34,587 nt of DNA from Bacteroidota bacterium (GTDB lineage: Bacteria > Bacteroidota > Bacteroidia > UKL13-3): positions 1 to 34,587 of the forward strand of contig JAIXWI010000015.1 of NCBI GenBank assembly GCA_027491355.1. Direction: 5' to 3'. The notes under the pieces are model-generated. The model saw only the letters and a program-made list of their open reading frames with translations. It did not search any database and was not told the DNA's origin. A program made the translations under genes and the position numbers. Shown one piece after another: positions 1-7,860 of this stretch; positions within the stretch are counted from its first letter, which is position 1; each line of letters opens with the position of its first letter.

Positions 1-178
1 GCTGCGTCAGACGCGCGAAGAACAAGGACGCAGATAGATTTTAAGCCGATTGGCGGAGGTCTTGATTTTTGGGGTACCTTTTTTATCAAGAAAAAAGGTA
101 CGAAAACATGACTTTTAATTGATTCTCGTTCAAAAGCAGCAAACTCTTTTTTTTAATTATTATCAAGACAAAAGAAGG
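1..178 (+). repeat. Hairpin-rich intergenic repeat, copy A (cut by left edge)
   Basis: Bases 1-111 are identical to 374-484, and similarity continues imperfectly to about 178. The copy may extend left of the window. It contains an 11-bp perfect inverted repeat, GTACCTTTTTT (74-84) and AAAAAAGGTAC (91-101), around a 6-base loop ATCAAG. A 7-bp one, CTGCGTC (2-8) and GACGCAG (27-33), lies near its left end. One forward frame is open from base 1 to a TGA at 109-111 and would end in FWGTFFIKKKGTKT, but it has no start codon inside the repeat. From memory, such peptide tails recur around Bacteroidota genomes; that is not checked here. Most likely a dispersed non-coding element. Confidence 0.8.
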
Positions 179-373
179 AACAAATAGAAAAAACTCTCAA
201 ACGGCCAATCACGCAAGACTAATCAAAATCTCATCCAAAAGAAGATATCAATCGGATGTTCCGACCATTGTCAATCGGCGCACAAAATCACCAGTACTTG
301 TTGTGGGAAGGCCTGCAGCAAGCGAATGCCAAAGCAACAAGTCATAGTTCCATATTAAACAGAAATTTAGATT
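179..373. other. Non-coding spacer between the two repeat copies
   Basis: No open frame of useful length, no RNA gene and no strong promoter was seen in this AT-rich spacer. The octamer TCAATCGG occurs twice (248-255 and 271-278), and CAATCGGC (272-279) is complementary to GCCGATTG inside each repeat copy. At this length that could be chance. The stretch 552-609, between copy B and the end of the porin gene, is likewise empty. Confidence 0.5.
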
Positions 374-551
374 GCTGCGTCAGACGCGCGAAGAACAAGG
401 ACGCAGATAGATTTTAAGCCGATTGGCGGAGGTCTTGATTTTTGGGGTACCTTTTTTATCAAGAAAAAAGGTACGAAAACATGATTTTTAACGGATTACT
501 GTTCAAAAGCAGCGAACTTTTTTTAAGTTTTTATCAAGAAAAATGAAGCAA
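374..551 (+). repeat. Hairpin-rich intergenic repeat, copy B
   Basis: Second copy of the repeat at 1-178, in direct orientation and offset by 373 bp. The first 111 bases are identical; the remainder carries scattered substitutions. The 11-bp hairpin is at 447-457 and 464-474. The open frame through it ends with a TGA at 482-484 and is closed on the left by a TAG at 368-370, with no ATG, GTG or TTG between, so it is not a self-standing gene. It lies about 60 bp downstream of the 3' end of the minus-strand porin gene, where the hairpin might act as an mRNA end structure. Confidence 0.8.
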
Positions 552-609
552 TGAATAATATACCACCACAACACAATTTACACAGATAACTAATCCATTC
601 CCTAAAAAA

Positions 610-2481
610 CTATTGATACATTCGCCATTTAATCCCTAATTTAAAAACCCGAGTAGGGAGTGGGTAATGAGGGCTTGCATAAAATCCTCCTTGAATCAAA
701 TCCATGTTGGCATGTTCCAATTTGGCAAACAAAACTGCTTTTTTAACCTGTCCGCAGATAAACAAATCAACCAATGGATAATTACCAATGAGTGTATTGT
801 TTTGAATATAGAAGGTTTTACTAACAGGATTCCAATTGTTTCCATAATAAGCAGTATTGTACCAAAAATCTATTCCTGCCTGAATTAATAAAACTTTTTT
901 GAAGATTCGACCATTCAAATACCACCTGCCTTTAGCTGCAAAATCTGGTATTTGAATCACGTTGTTATTACTTTGTTGGAGCAATATACTTTGCTCTAAA
1001 AATAAAATTCCCAATTGAAAAGTTTTAGTTATTTCAATGTTGTTCACTGAAATGACTTTGTTGTTTTGAACTGGTTTATTGAACTGGTTTACATAAACCC
1101 AATTGTTTAATAGGAAAGATTGGATTTGAATAGAAAAATTATGTCTGAAACCAGTAGTTTGGATACCTGCGAAAAGCTTGCTAACCTGCATCTGTTTCAG
1201 AGAATATTCCCAGCTAAATGCATTGCTATAAAAACGCATGAACTGTTCGTTTGGTCTATAGGCCAGTTGTTCTAATCCTGCTTTAACTGATTGTCCAAAT
1301 AAATTCAAAGTCATGTCCCCTTTTAATTTGAAATCTCCCAAATTGTAACCCAATACATTTAATTCAGTATTGCCTGAAAAGCCGATGTCGTTTTTAGCAT
1401 TTGCCCGGCGTTCAATGCTACCATCTATAATTACATTGTAACCATTTTGCGAAAAACCATGTTGGTTCCATTCAAAAATTTCTTGCGTCAACCCAATTTC
1501 CGAAAAATAATTTTTCCTAAAAAAACCACCGTTTATTCTATTGCGAAGGGTACTTGATTGCATTGAATCACTGAATTCAAAAGTCGAACCACTCAATGCC
1601 GGGAAAAGTGTCGCACTTGAGTCTCCTGCAAGATTATCAAAGAAAAAACCATCTTTTTTATATTGAATGCTATGTGAGATGTATGCACTAGGTTCAATGC
1701 ATTTAAAACTATCTTCACCCTGTTGGATGAAACTTTTTTTACCCAAATAATAAAATTGTCTGGTATAAAAATCATATGATTTGAACCTACTTTGTGCACC
1801 TTTTAATTGAACTGCAGCAGATTTATTCGTTCCTCTTAGTGTTTCAAATATGGAGTCGCTGATAATGCCTCCATTTTCATCGTGGACGCCCATATTCCAA
1901 TTCAAACTGGAAAGTATCCGGTATCTGTTGTTTTTACTTAAATAGCTGCCAAATACTTGTGTAAAATACCCACTGGTAAATTGTCGCATGTAATTTCCTA
2001 AATTCAAAATTCTAGAGTAATCAACACCAATATTGATTCTTGGGCTTATGTTGACAGTAAATTTGGTATCTAAATTGATCAATGAATTTGGCCCTTGAGC
2101 ATAATTAAAATCAACTGTAGGTATTTTTGTTTGGTAATAATTGGTTTGATTGGCAAATTTATAATACAACCAATATGGGTTGTTGTTAAACTGAAATCCT
2201 ATGTTTTTAGGAACATCAAAAGCTAAATTTCTTGTTGGGCTTAATTGAAATCCAAAATCTTGAAAGGCAATTAAATTTCTGTATCCTGCATGAAACTGCT
2301 CTGTTTTAACCAAACTGGTATCTTCGGCTTCATATCCAAGACCTCTGCATAGTTTGTACTCTGATTGTTTATTGGTTAACTGTTTGGCAGCTTTAAATGA
2401 TATAAAATCTGGGTGTTGAGCCCTTATTTGAAAGGTAGTTAAAAATAACAAGAACCACAACAAGATTTTTTTGTTGGGCAC
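610..2481 (-). CDS. Putative outer-membrane porin (Porin_10/DUF4289-like)
   Basis: About 623 residues. A classical signal peptide (PNKKILLWFLLFLTTF, then QIRAQ) is followed by a protein rich in aromatic and amphipathic beta segments, with no TonB plug. The C-terminus (HYPLPTRVFKLGIKWRMYQ) has the alternating pattern and near-terminal aromatic residues of an outer-membrane barrel and resembles the Bacteroidota 'putative porin' family, whose members are about 600-700 residues. I start it at a GTG (2481-2479), one base after the TAG of the upstream gene. The longer frame from a TTG at 2514 would overlap that gene by 32 bases and put 11 polar residues before the signal peptide. Last gene of a four-gene unit with two secreted proteins upstream. 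Substrate unknown; the family assignment is by recognition, not by a search. Confidence 0.72.
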   Translation of the reverse strand: MPNKKILLWFLLFLTTFQIRAQHPDFISFKAAKQLTNKQSEYKLCRGLGYEAEDTSLVKTEQFHAGYRNLIAFQDFGFQLSPTRNLAFDVPKNIGFQFNNNPYWLYYKFANQTNYYQTKIPTVDFNYAQGPNSLINLDTKFTVNISPRINIGVDYSRILNLGNYMRQFTSGYFTQVFGSYLSKNNRYRILSSLNWNMGVHDENGGIISDSIFETLRGTNKSAAVQLKGAQSRFKSYDFYTRQFYYLGKKSFIQQGEDSFKCIEPSAYISHSIQYKKDGFFFDNLAGDSSATLFPALSGSTFEFSDSMQSSTLRNRINGGFFRKNYFSEIGLTQEIFEWNQHGFSQNGYNVIIDGSIERRANAKNDIGFSGNTELNVLGYNLGDFKLKGDMTLNLFGQSVKAGLEQLAYRPNEQFMRFYSNAFSWEYSLKQMQVSKLFAGIQTTGFRHNFSIQIQSFLLNNWVYVNQFNKPVQNNKVISVNNIEITKTFQLGILFLEQSILLQQSNNNVIQIPDFAAKGRWYLNGRIFKKVLLIQAGIDFWYNTAYYGNNWNPVSKTFYIQNNTLIGNYPLVDLFICGQVKKAVLFAKLEHANMDLIQGGFYASPHYPLPTRVFKLGIKWRMYQ

Positions 2482-2482
2482 A

Positions 2483-3889
2483 CTATTGGAATTTAATGAG
2501 TTTACGAACTTCAATTTGGTTTTCGGTTTTCAATTTCAAAATGAATTGATTGCTAACAAAGGCACTCAAATCCAATTCAAAAGTAGTTTGGAACACTTGT
2601 TTTTGCAACAAACTTTTACCTTCAATGTCAAACAATTCCAGTTCAACTGAGTTGAAAGTATGATTATTGAACTCCAAATTAACGATTCCATTGCTTGGAT
2701 TTGGAAAAACCAATACTTCATTTGCGATCTTATTTTTATTGATACCCGTAATTGCAGGATCAGGTTTTAAAACAAAAAGACCTTCGCCCATATCTAAAAT
2801 TGCAATGTTGCCAGATTTAAAGTAGGGGTGAACTCCCCAACAACCTTTGTAACCTTCATATGATAAGGGTGGCCAATTTGATGAATGGAAGTATGCTACT
2901 GGATATATATCCAAAGGATTGGTAAGGTCAAAAACATACAATCCATCATGGTAATAAGAAACATAAGCAAAATTGCCAACATACCATGCATTATGTGCTG
3001 TAGCACCCGAATTACTTTGAAATGAATTGACGAATTTAGGATTTTTAACATCGGTTAAATCATAATATTTAATGGATAAACCACTTGGGATTTCATCAGT
3101 AAAAATCATTTTTTTTCCTGTTTTATCTAAGCAACTGCTGTGATTATAGCCATTTTGAGGGTATTGAGAAATGACACTGATTAAATTGGGTTCAGCAGCA
3201 TTTCTTACATCATAGATATACAAACCAGCGTACTCAGCAGAACAATAGATGGTATCGTTTCTCGCATACAGTTCATGTATGGTTTTAAAAGCCGCGCTGC
3301 CATCTGGCATTTTTGGAGACGTGATGCTCCCAATTTTTACAGGTTCAGCTGGATTCACTATAGATACAATGTCAACTGCACCAACTGATCCATTGTTGTA
3401 TCTATTGGTACACATATACAACCTGCTACTTAGCGAATCAATAAAAATGCTATGGGTATTGTGTGCCAAGCTATCACTTTCATATACCAAATGGACTGAA
3501 TCGGGTAGGTATTGTAAGTCAAAAATTTGTAGTTTACCTCTGTTTTTATTGTCACTGACACAGTATACATAATGGCTGTAACATTCAAAATCACGGTTTA
3601 CCATACTTGAACAAGCGCCATATTTTACAGTTACTACTTTGGGGGCATTGGCTTCACTGATATCAAAAAAATAGATACTATCGGCGCTTCCAGCAATGAC
3701 ATATTCTTTGTTGTTCTGTAAATCTGAATAACCTGTTAAATCATTCCAAATTTGGTAACCATCGTTTTTATTCAAGCTTGTATCATTCCAGTGACCAAGT
3801 AATTTTAATCCCATGCTTTGTTGGGCGAATAAGTTGTTGTAAAGAATAACAACCAATACAATGCTTAAAAACGAGAATGGCTTTTTCAA
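2483..3889 (-). CDS. Secreted choice-of-anchor B (LVIVD-repeat) protein with T9SS sorting domain, paralog 1
   Basis: 468 residues. A signal peptide ends near residue 22 (LYNNLFAQ). The body, about 30-385, has repeating blades such as SIYFFDIS, GLYIYDVRN and GLYVFDLTN, as in LVIVD/choice-of-anchor B proteins, which are predicted beta-propellers. Residues 392-468 begin VFPNPSNG and form a type A T9SS C-terminal sorting domain, so the protein should cross the outer membrane and be anchored or released at the surface. The start is a TTG at 3889, one base after the TGA of the upstream gene. An in-frame stop at 3904-3902 and the immediately following signal peptide leave no better start. It is clearly homologous along its length to the next gene upstream, so the pair is a tandem duplication. 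Ligand and function unknown. Confidence 0.85.
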   Translation of the reverse strand: MKKPFSFLSIVLVVILYNNLFAQQSMGLKLLGHWNDTSLNKNDGYQIWNDLTGYSDLQNNKEYVIAGSADSIYFFDISEANAPKVVTVKYGACSSMVNRDFECYSHYVYCVSDNKNRGKLQIFDLQYLPDSVHLVYESDSLAHNTHSIFIDSLSSRLYMCTNRYNNGSVGAVDIVSIVNPAEPVKIGSITSPKMPDGSAAFKTIHELYARNDTIYCSAEYAGLYIYDVRNAAEPNLISVISQYPQNGYNHSSCLDKTGKKMIFTDEIPSGLSIKYYDLTDVKNPKFVNSFQSNSGATAHNAWYVGNFAYVSYYHDGLYVFDLTNPLDIYPVAYFHSSNWPPLSYEGYKGCWGVHPYFKSGNIAILDMGEGLFVLKPDPAITGINKNKIANEVLVFPNPSNGIVNLEFNNHTFNSVELELFDIEGKSLLQKQVFQTTFELDLSAFVSNQFILKLKTENQIEVRKLIKFQ

Positions 3890-3890
3890 A

Positions 3891-5282
3891 TCAAGGCTGT
3901 TTTATGAATGATTGGTGAAAATTCAACCGATTAGATTTCAAATACAATACGTAGCTACCTGTTTTCAAATCTGTAATGTCAATTTTAGATAAAGTATTGA
4001 ATGTTCCTTTTAAAACTAAAACGCCCAAATTGTTATAGATTTCATAATAATCAAAATACTCAAAAGTATGAACATTTAATTCATTAGCAGCGGGGTTAGG
4101 GTAAACTTGAATTTTGGGATCATCCTTGTAGACAAGGTTTATTCCACAAAATTGACTATCCACTTTCAATACATAAATGCCATTTGTTAGATCACTTGCC
4201 AATATAATTTTGCTTGGTAAATAGGGATAAATGCCCCAACAACCTTTGTATCCTCCATAAATTTCTGGTTCAATTGGGTGGGTATCATACCAAGCTACTT
4301 TTTGTGGATCGTAAGGGTTTTTGATGTCATAAATTACAAAACCATCGTGATAGGAAGAAACATATGCAAAATCACCTAACCAGTATGCATTATGAGACAT
4401 GGCTTGATCAGAGGAGTTGAAACTACTTACAAATTTAGGATTGGTATAATTGCTGATGTCAAAAATTTTTATATCTAGTGATCTGTCTTCATCCGTAAAC
4501 ATGATGTATTTTCCAGTTTTATCTAGCCAAGAACTGTGGTTGTATCCTTGTTCTGGATAGGATGTAATACTGCCTAAAATTTGTTGATTTTGCGCATCTT
4601 TCAGTTTAAAAAAATAAAGACCATTGTACTCAGCACTTAAAAAACAAGTATCATTTCTAGCATACATTTCATGCACTTTATTAAACAAAAATCCGCCGTT
4701 TGGTTTAATTGGCACAGCCAGTTTAAAGAGTAGAGTAGGAGCCTCTGGTTTTTCTAATGACAAAACATCCATTGCAGAAAAGCCAACAGGTAAAGTGTTT
4801 GAACACATGTATAACCTTTTTAAAACACTGTCAATAAAAATTGTATGAGTGAATTTTCCTAATTTAGAACTGGCATATACTTCTTGAACCGAATCAGGTA
4901 AATACTGTAAGTCGAAAATTTGAAGCCTTCCATCTCCATTTGCTTGGTCTGATACGCAGTAAACATAGTGGCTGAAAGTTTCAAAATCTCTGTTTTTTGC
5001 TTGAATTGATCTACCACTTTTTACTTGTATCAATTTCAATTCTGTTGGATTGCTCACATCAAAAAAATAAATTGAATCGGTAGTGCCACAAATGGCATAT
5101 TCTTTTTTTCGAATGGGATCATACCAACCTGTCAGGTCGTTCCAAATATCTGTCCCATCAACTTTTGGTAAGTCTGGATTGTTGTAGTGGGACAATTTAA
5201 TTACCCCTTGAGAAATAGACTGAGAGTGAGTCATAAAACCCAAGACAAAAGTAAAAAAAACAAAAAAGCTGAATCTATACAT
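3891..5282 (-). CDS. Secreted choice-of-anchor B (LVIVD-repeat) protein with T9SS sorting domain, paralog 2
   Basis: 463 residues from the ATG at 5282, which shares its A with the TGA of the upstream gene (TGATG); a TTG three bases earlier is less likely. A signal peptide (YRFSFFVFFTFVLGFMTHSQ) precedes propeller-like repeats (SIYFFDVSN, GLYFFKLKD, GFVIYDIKN). Residues 391-463 begin IQVYPNPAAN and form a T9SS sorting domain. It shares with paralog 1 the blocks IWNDLTG, FSHYVYCVSD (YSHYVYCVSD there), LQIFDLQYLPDSV, HEMYARND (HELYARND) and YKGCWG. Both probably act on the cell surface. Overlapping or one-base junctions on each side argue for translational coupling in one transcript. Confidence 0.85.
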   Translation of the reverse strand: MYRFSFFVFFTFVLGFMTHSQSISQGVIKLSHYNNPDLPKVDGTDIWNDLTGWYDPIRKKEYAICGTTDSIYFFDVSNPTELKLIQVKSGRSIQAKNRDFETFSHYVYCVSDQANGDGRLQIFDLQYLPDSVQEVYASSKLGKFTHTIFIDSVLKRLYMCSNTLPVGFSAMDVLSLEKPEAPTLLFKLAVPIKPNGGFLFNKVHEMYARNDTCFLSAEYNGLYFFKLKDAQNQQILGSITSYPEQGYNHSSWLDKTGKYIMFTDEDRSLDIKIFDISNYTNPKFVSSFNSSDQAMSHNAYWLGDFAYVSSYHDGFVIYDIKNPYDPQKVAWYDTHPIEPEIYGGYKGCWGIYPYLPSKIILASDLTNGIYVLKVDSQFCGINLVYKDDPKIQVYPNPAANELNVHTFEYFDYYEIYNNLGVLVLKGTFNTLSKIDITDLKTGSYVLYLKSNRLNFHQSFIKQP

Positions 5283-6403
5283 CAAATTTCAATTTTATAA
5301 GTATGGTGTACCTTTGTTGTTTGAGCACCTAAAGCTTTGAACAATGCATGCATTTTAGGATTAAAGTCGCCAATCCAAGCTAATTCAGCAGAAACAAATT
5401 GAGGTTTCTTTTGAATGGCTTCATAAAATTTCATGATCAAACCAGTTTCTAATCCAAGGTTCTGATAGGCAGGAATTACTCCAAAAACAATTCCTCTTAA
5501 ACGGTTGATTGTTCCAAAGTATTTGTACCAAATAAATTTCAATTTTCCTATCCAATTTAGTTTGCCATTTACATGTTTGAAAATTTGGTTTACATCAATC
5601 ACATTCACATAAAATCCTGCTGGTTCATCATTGGCATATACAAACCAAATAGCTTCCTCCATTAAAATTGGTTTCAAAGACCGCAAAGTTGTTTCAATCC
5701 TATTCTTGGTCATAGGAACAAAATCTGGCCTATTGGCCCAGGCAAGGTTGTATATGTGAATAAAATCTGAAGCAAACTTTTCGAGTTCACTGATTTTAAA
5801 GTGCGCATAATGATAATTGGAGTTTTGGAATACCCTTGTTGCTAGTTTTTCAAATCTTTCTCGGTTAAAATCTGAGTACCTGATTTCAGATGTTGTTTGC
5901 TCGGTATGTAATTTAAAACCATACGCTAGAAAGAACTTTTCATAATAAGGAAAGTTGAAGTTTTCCTGATAGGAAGGATTCTTGAAGCCTTTAACCATCA
6001 AACCCCAAAACTTATCTTTTTCTCCAAAATTAATTGGACCATCAATAGCTGAACAACCCTGTTTTTTTAGCCAATCTTTTGCGGTATCAAACAGTAAAAA
6101 AGCAGCTTTTTCATTTTCAATACACTCAAAGAAACCAATTCCTCCTGTCTTATTTTGTTGGTTTGTTTGATGAAAATCAGAGTAAAAGGCAGCAATTCTT
6201 CCAATAATTTGTTCTTGTTCGTCCAATAAGATCCAACGGATGGCGTTTCCATTTTGAAATGCACTGTTGTGTTCGATTGAAAAAATTTCATTGATATCAT
6301 TGTCCAAAGGGCATACCCATTCAGGTTCTTTGGCATATAACTTTCTTGGTAAATCTAAAAATAAAGTATTTTGAAGATTGGTATGTACTGTTTCAATTTT
6401 CAT
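5282..6403 (-). CDS. GNAT-like N-acetyltransferase family protein
   Basis: 373 residues, starting at the ATG at 6403 (MKIETVHTNLQ). The frame is open 21 codons further upstream, but that stretch looks non-coding. The N-terminal half contains GRIAAFYSDFHQ, GGIGFFECIEN and AIDGPINFGEKDKFWGL, and the C-terminal half contains a second acyltransferase-like part (FYVNVIDVN, GVIPAYQNLGLETGLIMKFYEAI). This resembles the large cytoplasmic GNAT-type proteins related to YghO. No signal peptide or membrane segment is seen. It is the first gene of the unit that continues with two secreted propellers and a porin. Acceptor substrate unknown; a role in modifying an envelope precursor is only inferred from context. 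Confidence 0.7.
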   Translation of the reverse strand: MKIETVHTNLQNTLFLDLPRKLYAKEPEWVCPLDNDINEIFSIEHNSAFQNGNAIRWILLDEQEQIIGRIAAFYSDFHQTNQQNKTGGIGFFECIENEKAAFLLFDTAKDWLKKQGCSAIDGPINFGEKDKFWGLMVKGFKNPSYQENFNFPYYEKFFLAYGFKLHTEQTTSEIRYSDFNRERFEKLATRVFQNSNYHYAHFKISELEKFASDFIHIYNLAWANRPDFVPMTKNRIETTLRSLKPILMEEAIWFVYANDEPAGFYVNVIDVNQIFKHVNGKLNWIGKLKFIWYKYFGTINRLRGIVFGVIPAYQNLGLETGLIMKFYEAIQKKPQFVSAELAWIGDFNPKMHALFKALGAQTTKVHHTYKIEI

Positions 6404-6449
6404 TTCACAACGAAGAAAATGGTATATTCTGAATTCTACAAGGAACACT

Positions 6450-6480
6450 TTTGCGCAATACATCAATATTGTTTAATTTG
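6450..6480 (+). promoter_or_regulatory. Candidate Bacteroidota-type promoter for the redoxin operon
   Basis: TTTG (6450-6453) lies 19 bases upstream of TTAATTTG (6473-6480). The Bacteroidota consensus is TTTG, 17-23 bases, TAnnTTTG, so this has one mismatch. Transcription would start near 6485-6488, inside the palindrome at 6482-6500, giving a very short leader before the ATG at 6500. Confidence 0.4.
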
Positions 6481-6481
6481 C

Positions 6482-6500
6482 TGACTTAATTTTTAAGTCA
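6482..6500 (+). promoter_or_regulatory. Palindrome overlapping the redoxin start codon (possible operator)
   Basis: TGACTTAA (6482-6489), three T bases, then TTAAGTCA (6493-6500) form a perfect 8-bp inverted repeat. Its last base is the A of the ATG of the redoxin gene. It sits at the start site predicted from the promoter at 6450-6480 and in the intergenic region shared with the divergent minus-strand unit starting at 6403. It could be a repressor site, or an mRNA hairpin that hides the start codon. Confidence 0.45.
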
Positions 6501-7039
6501 TGTTAAACATTGGAGACAAATTGCCAGCATTCAGCCTTAAAGGCTATGACAATAAAATTTATACCCATTATGACTATGCCGACAAATATGCCCTAGCTGT
6601 AATTTTTACCTGTAACAGTTCTCCTATATCAAAGGCATACGCTAAAAGGTTGGTCAATTTATTCGAGAAATATGAAGGTGACAATTTAGGAATTGTTGGT
6701 ATCAATTCTAATGATCCCATACAGTCACCAGAAGATGATTTTGAACACATGCAGTTAGTTGCAGAAAAATTAGGTTTAAATAAATTACATTTCTTGTTTT
6801 TACAAGACAATGAGCAAAAAGCTGCACATTCTTTTGGTGCAAAAGTAAATCCTGAAGTGTTTTTATTTAATAGAAAGCGTGAATTGGTATACAAAGGAGC
6901 CATCGATGATGCATGGGAAAATGAAGCAATGGCTACAATGGTTTATTTAGAAGATGCTATTGAAGAAGCTTTGGATGGTATGGAAATAGATTATCCTGAA
7001 ATACCTGCTTTTGGAACCCCAATAATTTGGAAAAAGTAA
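6500..7039 (+). CDS. Thioredoxin-fold redoxin (AhpC/TSA-like) lacking the second active-site cysteine
   Basis: 179 residues, no signal peptide, cytoplasmic. The N-terminal GDKLPAFSLKGYDNK and the later GAKVNPEVFLFNRKRELVYKG are typical of the redoxin/AhpC-TSA group of thioredoxin-like proteins. The family motif usually reads FTCNHCP. Here it is FTCNSSP with only Cys38, and the C-terminal region that commonly carries a GC pair reads FGTPIIWKK. So this is probably a one-cysteine enzyme or a non-canonical member. It is the first gene of a plus-strand run with the SDR gene only 2 bases downstream. Exact substrate not recognisable. Confidence 0.75.
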   Translation: MLNIGDKLPAFSLKGYDNKIYTHYDYADKYALAVIFTCNSSPISKAYAKRLVNLFEKYEGDNLGIVGINSNDPIQSPEDDFEHMQLVAEKLGLNKLHFLFLQDNEQKAAHSFGAKVNPEVFLFNRKRELVYKGAIDDAWENEAMATMVYLEDAIEEALDGMEIDYPEIPAFGTPIIWKK

Positions 7040-7041
7040 AG

Positions 7042-7851
7042 GTGAGCCTAAAAAACCAAGTCGTACTTATTACAGGAGCATCTTCAGGTATAGGAGAAGC
7101 CACAGCATATGCATTTGCAAAAAAAGGTTACAATTTAGTTTTGGCCGCAAGGTCTGTTCAGGCCTTGGAACAAGTTAAATCTAATTGCATTCAAATTGGT
7201 GCTAAATGTGAAATCATAGCCACAGATGTTGCAAATGAAGCTGCTTGTAAGCATTTAATTGAGCAAACCATTCAATATTTTGGTACCATACACGTACTCA
7301 TCAACAATGCTGGCTTGTCTATGCGTGCTTCATTAGCTGATGCCTCATTAGCGGTATTGCACCAACTCATGGATGTCAATTTTTGGGGCACTGTTTATTG
7401 TACCAAATACGCACTTCCTTATGTTTTAAAAGAAAAAGGGTCAATTATTGGTATCAGTTCAGTGGCTGGAATTAAAGGCTTGCCGGGTAGAACAGGGTAT
7501 GCTGCCTCTAAGTTTGCGATGAATGGTTTTTTAGAATCGCTTAGAATTGAAAATAAACACAAACATTTACATGTTGGTATATTGGCACCTGGTTATACTG
7601 CTTCAAACATTCGCAATGTCGCACTCAATGCAAAAGGCAATAAACAACAAGAAAGCCCATTAAAAGAGTCGGAATTGATGCAGCCTGAAACAGTAGCTAT
7701 GCACATCACTCGTATGGTTATGAAACGAACCAATTTCCAAATTTTAACCACTCAAGGTAAATTGGTTTATTGGCTCAATAAATTTCTTCCAAGCTTGGTT
7801 GATAGTTTAATTTACAAAAAAGTTTCAAAAGAAAAAGACAGTCCTATCTAG
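7042..7851 (+). CDS. Short-chain dehydrogenase/reductase (SDR family)
   Basis: 269 residues from a GTG at 7042-7044, which follows the redoxin stop by two bases and has AAAGG just upstream. The frame is open to a TTG at 7027, but that would overlap the redoxin gene. Rossmann motif TGASSGIG at 11-18, NNAG at 88-91, catalytic Ser139/Ser140 (GISSVAG), Tyr153 and Lys157 (YAASK). These are the classical NAD(P)-dependent SDR landmarks, and the length is close to family norm. A hydrophobic C-terminal part (LVYWLNKFLPSLV) may touch a membrane, as in SDR7-like enzymes. Substrate unknown. argS begins 9 bases after its stop. Confidence 0.88.
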   Translation: MSLKNQVVLITGASSGIGEATAYAFAKKGYNLVLAARSVQALEQVKSNCIQIGAKCEIIATDVANEAACKHLIEQTIQYFGTIHVLINNAGLSMRASLADASLAVLHQLMDVNFWGTVYCTKYALPYVLKEKGSIIGISSVAGIKGLPGRTGYAASKFAMNGFLESLRIENKHKHLHVGILAPGYTASNIRNVALNAKGNKQQESPLKESELMQPETVAMHITRMVMKRTNFQILTTQGKLVYWLNKFLPSLVDSLIYKKVSKEKDSPI

Positions 7852-7860
7852 ATTTTTAAC

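Noticed and set aside
248-279. TCAATCGG pair in the spacer pairing with the repeats
   Set aside because: An 8-base match in 600 bases is expected by chance.
374-484. Small peptide gene in the repeat
   Set aside because: The frame is open but has no start codon and is closed by TAG at 368-370.
1-551. CRISPR array from the repeated element
   Set aside because: Only two copies, over 100 bases each and 373 bases apart; no short regular spacers and no cas genes.
1-551. Insertion sequence or MITE
   Set aside because: No transposase, no terminal inverted repeats over the whole unit and no target-site duplication visible.
3249-3572. Open frame of 107 codons on the plus strand inside the first propeller gene
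   Set aside because: Antisense shadow of a well-supported gene; no homology-like motif and no start context.
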